Source of the DNA: an uncultured Eubacteriales bacterium
GTDB lineage: Bacteria > Bacillota > Clostridia > Christensenellales > Aristaeellaceae
DNA length: 6,865 nucleotides
Reading direction: 5' to 3'
NCBI GenBank assembly: GCA_902796115.1
Contig: CADBNX010000388.1
Span: 1 to 6,865, forward strand
Shown here one piece after another: positions 1 through 4,736 of this stretch. How positions within the stretch are numbered: the stretch's first letter is position 1; each line of letters opens with the position of its first letter. A model generated the notes under the pieces. It searched no databases. It had not been told where the DNA came from and saw only the letters and a list, made by a program, of their open reading frames with translations. Made by a program: the position numbers and the translations under genes.

Positions 1-378
1 AACCGCCTCGGATACTGGTATTTTCCGGAGGGCTATTCGCTGCCCCCGGTTTCGGAAGGCATTGACCCGTACCTGACGCTGCGCGTCAGCAACCGCGGGT
101 TCGCGCCCGCCTATCACCGTTATGACCTGCGCTTCGCGGCCGCGGACGAAGGCGGAAGGGAGTTTGTGCTGTGCGAAAACGCCGCGGACAACCGGGAATG
201 GATGTGCGGGGAAGAGGCACGGGTGCGCTGCCGCCTGCATACGGCCGCGCTGGCAAAGGGCAGGTACCGCCTGCGCATGGGCCTGTTCGACGGGGAGAGG
301 CCCGTGCGCTTCGCCATGAAGGAAACCTGCCGCACGGAAAAAGGGTACTATGAGCTTGGAACCATGAATATCCGATAA
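1..378 (+). CDS. DUF4832-type protein, C-terminal fragment (5' end outside window)
   Basis: Frame 1 is open from the first base to a TAA at 376-378, giving the last 125 residues of a longer protein whose start lies upstream. The fragment looks like the C-terminal beta-sandwich of DUF4832 proteins. It opens with an LGYWYFPEGY strand, then has a TLRVSNRGFAPAY segment (about residues 26-38). It ends with KGRYRLRMGLFD (about 86-97) and the typical closing strand GYYELGTMNI (115-124). DUF4832 modules usually follow an N-terminal DUF4874 TIM-barrel in putative glycosidases, but that part cannot be seen here. The stop is 13 bp from the next start, so this gene is very likely in the same operon as the DUF5107 and GH123-like genes. 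The family call rests on remembered patterns and is moderately strong; the enzymatic role is inference. Confidence 0.75.
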   Translation, partial: NRLGYWYFPEGYSLPPVSEGIDPYLTLRVSNRGFAPAYHRYDLRFAAADEGGREFVLCENAADNREWMCGEEARVRCRLHTAALAKGRYRLRMGLFDGERPVRFAMKETCRTEKGYYELGTMNIR

Positions 379-391
379 ACAGGAGGAACAT

Positions 392-2353
392 ATGATCCGT
401 TTCGAAGACTATCCGATCCCTTCCGCGAACCTGGGGGAAGAAAACCCGATGCCGGATATCAAAAACGTCAGCTATATCCACGCGGGCTACGAGTGCACGG
501 ACAGGCTGACAAAGGAGGAAATGCGCTGGATTGGGAAGGGCATGCTGCGCACCATGCTGCCCTACAAAACGCAGGACGGCTATGACCGGGCCAGGAAGGA
601 GCGCGTGTTCAAAGCCGCGGTGCTGGAAAACCGCTTCCTGCGCGCCGTATTCCTGCCCGAAATCGGCGGCAGGCTCTGGTCCCTGTACGACAAAACGCTC
701 GGGAAGGAGCTGCTGTTCAAAAACCCGGTGTACCAGCCCTGCAACCTGGGACTGCGCAACGCGTGGTTCGCCGGGGGCGTGGAGTTCAATGTGGGCATCA
801 AGGGGCATAACCCGCTCACCTGCTCCCCGCTGTTTGCCGAGACGGCGCAGACGAGCGAGGGGGAAGTGCTGAACCTGTACGAATACGAGCGAATCCGCGG
901 CGTAGTGTACACCGTGAGCGCCTGGCTGCCGGAGGATTCGGACGTGCTGTACCTGCGCAACCGCATCGAAAACACACAGGACAGGGAGAAATACATGTAC
1001 TGGTGGAGCAACATCGCGGTGCCGGAGACGCCGGACACGCGGGTGATCGTGCCCGCGGACGAGGCGTTCATGTGCTTCTACCAGGAAGACCATTATATGC
1101 TGGATAAAACGCCCGTTCCGAACGCGCTTGGCACGGACGTGAGCTATCCCGCGCGGGTGGAATTTTCCCATGACTTTTTCTTCAAGATTCCGGAAAAGGA
1201 AAAGAAATGGATCGCCTCCCTGGACGGGGAAGGGGAAGGGCTGCTGCAGTGCTCCCAGCCCGTATTGAAAGGGCGCAAGCTGTTCCTGTGGGGCCGCAAA
1301 AACGGCGGACGGAACTGGAACGAATTCCTGTCCGCGCCCGGAATGGCCTATGTGGAGATCCAGGCGGGCCTCGCGCACACGCAGCTGGAGCACATCCCGA
1401 TGCCGGGAAAGAGCGAATGGAGCTGGGTGGAGGCCTATACCGGGGCCAAATGCGATCCGAAAGCCGTAAACGGAAGCTGGCAGGACGCGATCGGGGCGGT
1501 ATCGGAGTGTCTGCGGCAAAAAGTGGGCGACCCGGACGCGCTGCACTTCCCGGCGGAGGAGTCGGTCACATCCCGCAGCATCATCATGGAGGGAAGCGGC
1601 TGGGGCGCGCTGGAAGAAAAACTGCGCGGGGAGAAAATCAGCCGCTACCACGCGTTTCCGCCGCATGCCGGGGACACTGAAACCGGGGAATGGCAGAAAC
1701 TGCTCGGGGAGCGCACCTTTCCCTGCCCGGACGTGCGGGAAGTGCCCGGCAGCTACTGCATAGACCCGAAGGCGGCGGCGCTGCTGAAACAGCTGCCGCA
1801 GAAAAACTGGTACGCGCTGCTGCAGGAGGGCGTGTGCGAATACGCGGCGGAAAACCTGGAGGGCGCGCGGAAGGCCTGGGAGGAATCCCTGAAAGCCGCG
1901 CCGTCCGCATGGGCGTACCGGAACCTGGCCATGCTGGAGAAGAACGAATACGGCAATATCGCCCGGGCGGAGGAATTGATGGACGAGGCGATGCGTATCG
2001 GTCCGCGGTGCCGGGTGCTGTGTGTGGAATACGCGATGACGCTTTTGGCCGCGGGGCATGATGAAAAGTGGCTGGCGTGCTTTGATACGCTGCCGGAGGA
2101 TCTGCGGGCGAACGGACGGCTGCGGCTGTACCGCGCCATCGCGCTGATGAAGCTGAAACGCTTTGAGGAAGCGGCCGGAATCATCAATGAGGATTTCGAG
2201 ATGGTGGATATCAAGGAAGGAGAGGTTTCCGTATCCCATATCTGGTTCGAACTGTATGAGGAAATCTACGCCCTGCGCACGGGCAGACGGGACGCCGAAG
2301 CCGCGCGCGAAGCGTATCCGCTGCCGAAGAAGCTGGATTTCCGGATGATCTGA
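392..2353 (+). CDS. DUF5107 domain protein with C-terminal TPR region
   Basis: A complete 653-residue protein. The start ATG is fixed by AGGAGG at 381-386, five bases upstream. Residues about 35-350 match the DUF5107 family, a beta-rich fold related to sugar-binding or mutarotase-like domains. Landmarks are FLPEIGGRLWSLYDK (87-101), the AWFAGGVEFNVGIKGHNP segment (124-141), YMYWWSNIAVPET (201-213) and SEWSWVEAYTGAKCDP (341-356). Residues about 470-600 are helical with TPR character, for example YALLQEGVCEYAAENLEGA (474-492), then ARAEELMDEAMRIGP (524-538) and LYRAIALMKLKRFEEA (579-594). There is no signal peptide or membrane segment, so a cytoplasmic location is likely. DUF5107-TPR proteins commonly sit in carbohydrate-use loci. 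The biochemical activity is not established here; carbohydrate binding or glycoside processing with partner genes is inference. It lies 13 bp after the DUF4832 gene and 25 bp before the GH123-like gene, which indicates co-transcription. Confidence 0.88.
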   Translation: MIRFEDYPIPSANLGEENPMPDIKNVSYIHAGYECTDRLTKEEMRWIGKGMLRTMLPYKTQDGYDRARKERVFKAAVLENRFLRAVFLPEIGGRLWSLYDKTLGKELLFKNPVYQPCNLGLRNAWFAGGVEFNVGIKGHNPLTCSPLFAETAQTSEGEVLNLYEYERIRGVVYTVSAWLPEDSDVLYLRNRIENTQDREKYMYWWSNIAVPETPDTRVIVPADEAFMCFYQEDHYMLDKTPVPNALGTDVSYPARVEFSHDFFFKIPEKEKKWIASLDGEGEGLLQCSQPVLKGRKLFLWGRKNGGRNWNEFLSAPGMAYVEIQAGLAHTQLEHIPMPGKSEWSWVEAYTGAKCDPKAVNGSWQDAIGAVSECLRQKVGDPDALHFPAEESVTSRSIIMEGSGWGALEEKLRGEKISRYHAFPPHAGDTETGEWQKLLGERTFPCPDVREVPGSYCIDPKAAALLKQLPQKNWYALLQEGVCEYAAENLEGARKAWEESLKAAPSAWAYRNLAMLEKNEYGNIARAEELMDEAMRIGPRCRVLCVEYAMTLLAAGHDEKWLACFDTLPEDLRANGRLRLYRAIALMKLKRFEEAAGIINEDFEMVDIKEGEVSVSHIWFELYEEIYALRTGRRDAEAAREAYPLPKKLDFRMI

Positions 2354-2378
2354 CGCAGAGAAAGAAGGAGGGAGCGAC

Positions 2379-4403
2379 ATGAAAATACCGTATCCGTTTT
2401 TGCCGGTCGAGGTCAGGGAGGAAGGACTGAACCACAGGGTAAACGTGGTGGGACGGGAGATGGTTTTCGGCGCGGACGGGATGCCCGTTTCCGTCAAAGT
2501 GAACGGAGAGGAGCTGCTCGCGGGGCCCGTGCGCTTTGTCGGCGCGGAGGACGGGGAACCCATCTGCTGGCGGCAGGATTATGAGGATAACGAGAGTGAA
2601 AGCTTCATCCAGAAGCGCTGTGACCGGGAAGCGGTCCTCTGCGGCGCGATGGCGAGCCCGCGGTTCATCCTGGACAGCTGCATCCGCATCGGGTATGACG
2701 GCGGCCTCGATTTTGACGTGAAGCTGATGCCGATGGGAAAGACCGTGGCGCAGGTGTTCGGCCTGGCGGAGAAGAAGCCGCTGCGGTACAGGCTGGACAG
2801 GCTGTGGCTTGAGATCCCGCTGAGAAAGGAAATCGCCACGCACTATTCCCAGTATCCGAACAGCCGCCTTTTCTGCTCCGACGGGAGCGTCATCGAGCCC
2901 ACGGGCTCCACGACCAGCGGCGCGATTCCCGGGGCGGATCTTGCGATGCCGTTCAAGGCGCTCTGCTGGCTCGGAGACGAGGAGCGGGGCTTTGGCTTTT
3001 TCGCGGACAGGGACCGCAACTGGCAGCCGGCGGATCCGGACCGCGCCGTCGAGGTGATCCATACCGCGGACGCCACGGTGCTGCGGGTGCGTTTGCTGGA
3101 CAGTCAGCCCGTTTCCTGGAAGGGAGAGCCGGAGAACGGCCTCTCGTTCCCGCCGGTCTGCTTCTCCTTCGGCCTGCAGGCGACCCCGGTGAAGCCGTTC
3201 CCGAAGAATCCGTATCCGATCCACGGGCTGCACATCGACTGCTTCATCAAAACCAAGGGAAATTATATCGATTATCTCAGCGCGGAGAACCGCTTTGAGC
3301 GGCTGTCGGAAAAAGGGGTCGACACCCTGATCCTGCATGAAAAATGGAATAAATCCCAGAACTGGTTTGAAATTTCCGAGTATACGGAGAAGCAGATCAG
3401 GGCCATCGTATCCGAGTGCCATCGCCGCGGCATCCGCGTGCTGGTCTATTTCGGGTATGAGATTTCCTCCATGGCGCCCATTTACTCCGAATACGCGGAG
3501 CAGGTATGCCTGAAGGAAGCAGACGGGACGCACCGCAGCGGATGGTACCGCGTGCCCTTCCAGCGGGATCATATGGTGTGCTACAACAACGAATGGAGCA
3601 GGAAATTCGTGGACGGTGTCGCGAACCTGATGGATACCGTCGGCATCGACGGTGTGTACCTGGACGGCACGGCGCGTCCGCATTTCTGCGCCAACGAACG
3701 CCACGGCTGCGGATGGCGCGATGAGAGGGGCGCGCTGCACGGAAGCTACCCGGTGCGGGCGGTGCGCGATATGTTCCGCGATCTGTATGAAACCGTGCAT
3801 GCCCGCGGAGGCATGATCAACGTGCACTCTTCCGGATACCAGAATTTCACGGCGCTGCCCTATATCGACCTGAACTGGTACGGGGAGCACCTGCAGCTGG
3901 ACTATGTGCACGGCAATTTCCACGACGTGCCGCTGGATTATTTCCGCACGGAGTACACGGGAAGGAACATGGGCGTGCCGGTGGAGTTCATCGCGTATGA
4001 AAACCGCCCGATCTGGAACTATGAAAACGCGGTCGCGATGTGCATCATCCACGGCATCCTGCCGCGTCCGAACGATATCGAAGGGCCGCTGGATCAGACG
4101 GCGGAGCTGTGGAAGATCTTCGACCGCTTCCCGATCGTGCAGTCCGCCTGGTGCCCCTATTGGACCAACGGCGCGGAAACCTCGGATGAGCGTGTGAAAA
4201 TCAGCTACTACCGCTATGAATCCGTGGGTGGGGAAGTATCGCTGCTGGCCTTCATCGCCAATACCTGCAAGGAAGAGATCCGCGGCGTGACTTTCACCCT
4301 GCGGGAAGAGGCCCTGCCGAAACGCACGGACGCCTTCACGGGGAAAGAGGTCGGAGCGATCACCCTGAAACCCTACGAGTACAGGATACTGTATCTGCGG
4401 TGA
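2379..4403 (+). CDS. Putative glycoside hydrolase, GH123 N-terminal/DUF6067-like TIM barrel
   Basis: A complete 674-residue protein. The ATG is set by AAGGAGG at 2365-2371. Residues about 1-270 are a beta-rich N-terminal domain. From about 275 a TIM barrel starts, with strand-like runs DTLILHEKW (315-323) and GIRVLVYFGYEISS (351-364). The most telling block is IDGVYLDGT (423-431), then the C-x-N-x-x-HGCGW cluster (437-446) and YPVRAVRDMFRDLY (457-470). Further on are INVHSSG (480-486), LNWYGEH (498-504), PLDYFRTEYTGRNMGVP (518-534) and HGILPRP (558-564). This order matches what I recall of DUF6067/GH123_N proteins. D429 is a plausible catalytic residue and E503 a plausible partner; both are inference. 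A small beta domain (about 600-674) closes the protein. No signal peptide is visible, so the likely substrate is an imported glycoside. It is the last gene of the apparent operon. GH129- or GH36-like clan membership is an alternative; the substrate is unknown. Confidence 0.83.
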   Translation: MKIPYPFLPVEVREEGLNHRVNVVGREMVFGADGMPVSVKVNGEELLAGPVRFVGAEDGEPICWRQDYEDNESESFIQKRCDREAVLCGAMASPRFILDSCIRIGYDGGLDFDVKLMPMGKTVAQVFGLAEKKPLRYRLDRLWLEIPLRKEIATHYSQYPNSRLFCSDGSVIEPTGSTTSGAIPGADLAMPFKALCWLGDEERGFGFFADRDRNWQPADPDRAVEVIHTADATVLRVRLLDSQPVSWKGEPENGLSFPPVCFSFGLQATPVKPFPKNPYPIHGLHIDCFIKTKGNYIDYLSAENRFERLSEKGVDTLILHEKWNKSQNWFEISEYTEKQIRAIVSECHRRGIRVLVYFGYEISSMAPIYSEYAEQVCLKEADGTHRSGWYRVPFQRDHMVCYNNEWSRKFVDGVANLMDTVGIDGVYLDGTARPHFCANERHGCGWRDERGALHGSYPVRAVRDMFRDLYETVHARGGMINVHSSGYQNFTALPYIDLNWYGEHLQLDYVHGNFHDVPLDYFRTEYTGRNMGVPVEFIAYENRPIWNYENAVAMCIIHGILPRPNDIEGPLDQTAELWKIFDRFPIVQSAWCPYWTNGAETSDERVKISYYRYESVGGEVSLLAFIANTCKEEIRGVTFTLREEALPKRTDAFTGKEVGAITLKPYEYRILYLR

Positions 4404-4424
4404 GGTAACAAACAGGACTTTTTG

Positions 4425-4464
4425 CGTTATAAATTCAGTCGACATGTCGACTGAATTTATAACG
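4425..4464. repeat. Perfect 40-bp palindrome
   Basis: Two 20-base arms abut with no spacer; the left arm begins CGTTATAAATTCAG and the centre is GACATGTC at 4441-4448. Every base pairs with its mirror base, and symmetry ends at 4424/4465 (G against G). GTCGAC occurs in both arms, at 4438-4443 and 4446-4451. The site starts 21 bp after the stop codon of the GH123-like gene. No U-tract follows on either strand, so it is not a textbook intrinsic terminator. It could be a transcript 3'-end stem-loop, a dimeric regulator operator, or two head-to-head ends left by a mobile element. The symmetry is certain; the role is unknown. Confidence 0.9.
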
Positions 4465-4486
4465 GATTGGAAATATATGATATGAC

Positions 4487-4540
4487 ATAAAAGGGGCTGT
4501 GATGCCGGGGTATTCTCAAAAACCCTGACGTCACAGCCCC
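4487..4540 (-). terminator. GC-rich hairpin with minus-strand U-tract (intrinsic-terminator-like)
   Basis: GGGGCTGTGA (4493-4502) pairs perfectly with TCACAGCCCC (4531-4540). The stem extends inward through a G-U pair (4503/4530) and a G-C pair (4504/4529), and there is a further inner helix GGGT (4508-4511) with ACCC (4522-4525). On the minus strand the hairpin is followed by TTTTAT (from AAAA at 4489-4492), which fits an intrinsic terminator for leftward transcription. On the plus strand the following bases (AATTGTG) contain no U-run. No leftward gene lies upstream of it on that strand, so it is an orphan, unless it works imperfectly as the operon's terminator or is the end of a lost insertion element. 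Confidence 0.6.
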
Positions 4541-4660
4541 AATTGTGATTCAATGATTCTATACTCAGTTTGATCATGTTGCGCATATAGCATATTGCCC
4601 TGCTCTCCTCGTGAACAGTACACGGGTGAAAAGTGTGCAAAAAGGATTTCTTGAATTGTC

Positions 4661-4690
4661 TTGACAAAGGCATCTGTAGTATTCTATTCT
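4661..4690 (+). promoter_or_regulatory. Sigma-70-type promoter for the secreted-protein gene
   Basis: A perfect -35 box TTGACA lies at 4661-4666. A -10 candidate TATTCT (4685-4690, four of six consensus bases) follows after 18 bp. Transcription would start near 4697 and leave a leader of about 40 nt before the ATG at 4737. An alternative -10, CTATTC at 4684 with 17-bp spacing, is a poorer match. The promoter supports the secreted-protein gene being a separate transcription unit from the upstream operon. No clear operator overlaps it. Confidence 0.6.
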
Positions 4691-4726
4691 TATTTCAGTA
4701 CTACACTGAGTTTTTTCGGTGATCTT

Positions 4727-4732
4727 GGAGGG
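4727..4732 (+). promoter_or_regulatory. Ribosome binding site fixing the start at 4737
   Basis: GGAGGG lies four bases before the ATG at 4737. The spacing is slightly short but workable. It decides the start of the open-ended gene because the reading frame from this ATG begins directly with a signal peptide. Confidence 0.75.
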
Positions 4733-4736
4733 TAGA

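Larger units (their letters stand above)
4404..4736. other. Intergenic region without a convincing gene
   Basis: This 333-bp gap separates the GC-rich operon from the AT-richer secreted-protein gene. It contains a perfect palindrome (4425-4464), a GC-rich hairpin (4493-4540), two short direct repeats (TGATTC at 4546-4551 and 4554-4559; GCATAT at 4583-4588 and 4590-4595), and a promoter (4661-4690). Short ATG frames, such as the one at 4444 (14 codons) and at 4502 (9 codons), lack good ribosome binding sites. No tRNA-like or recognisable riboswitch structure was seen. A canonical forward-strand terminator with a U-tract for the operon is not evident. Confidence 0.7.

Noticed and set aside
86..2563. 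An 825-codon open frame on the minus strand opposite the DUF5107 gene
   Set aside because: It is rich in Arg, Pro, His and Gln with no recognisable domain, overlaps two well-supported genes antisense, and is expected from high GC and biased codon use of the plus-strand genes.
4461..4471. AACGGATTGGA next to the palindrome also occurs at 5631-5641
   Set aside because: Only 11 bases match and the flanks differ; chance is sufficient, so it was not treated as an attachment-site pair.
4546..4595. Short direct repeats (TGATTC twice, GCATAT twice) as a possible iteron or CRISPR-like array
   Set aside because: There are only two copies each of six bases, with no regular spacers and no associated genes.
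2211..4673. An 820-codon open frame on the minus strand opposite the GH123-like gene
   Set aside because: It is also an antisense shadow: low-complexity Arg/His/Val-rich composition, no family pattern, and it runs through both intergenic inverted repeats.
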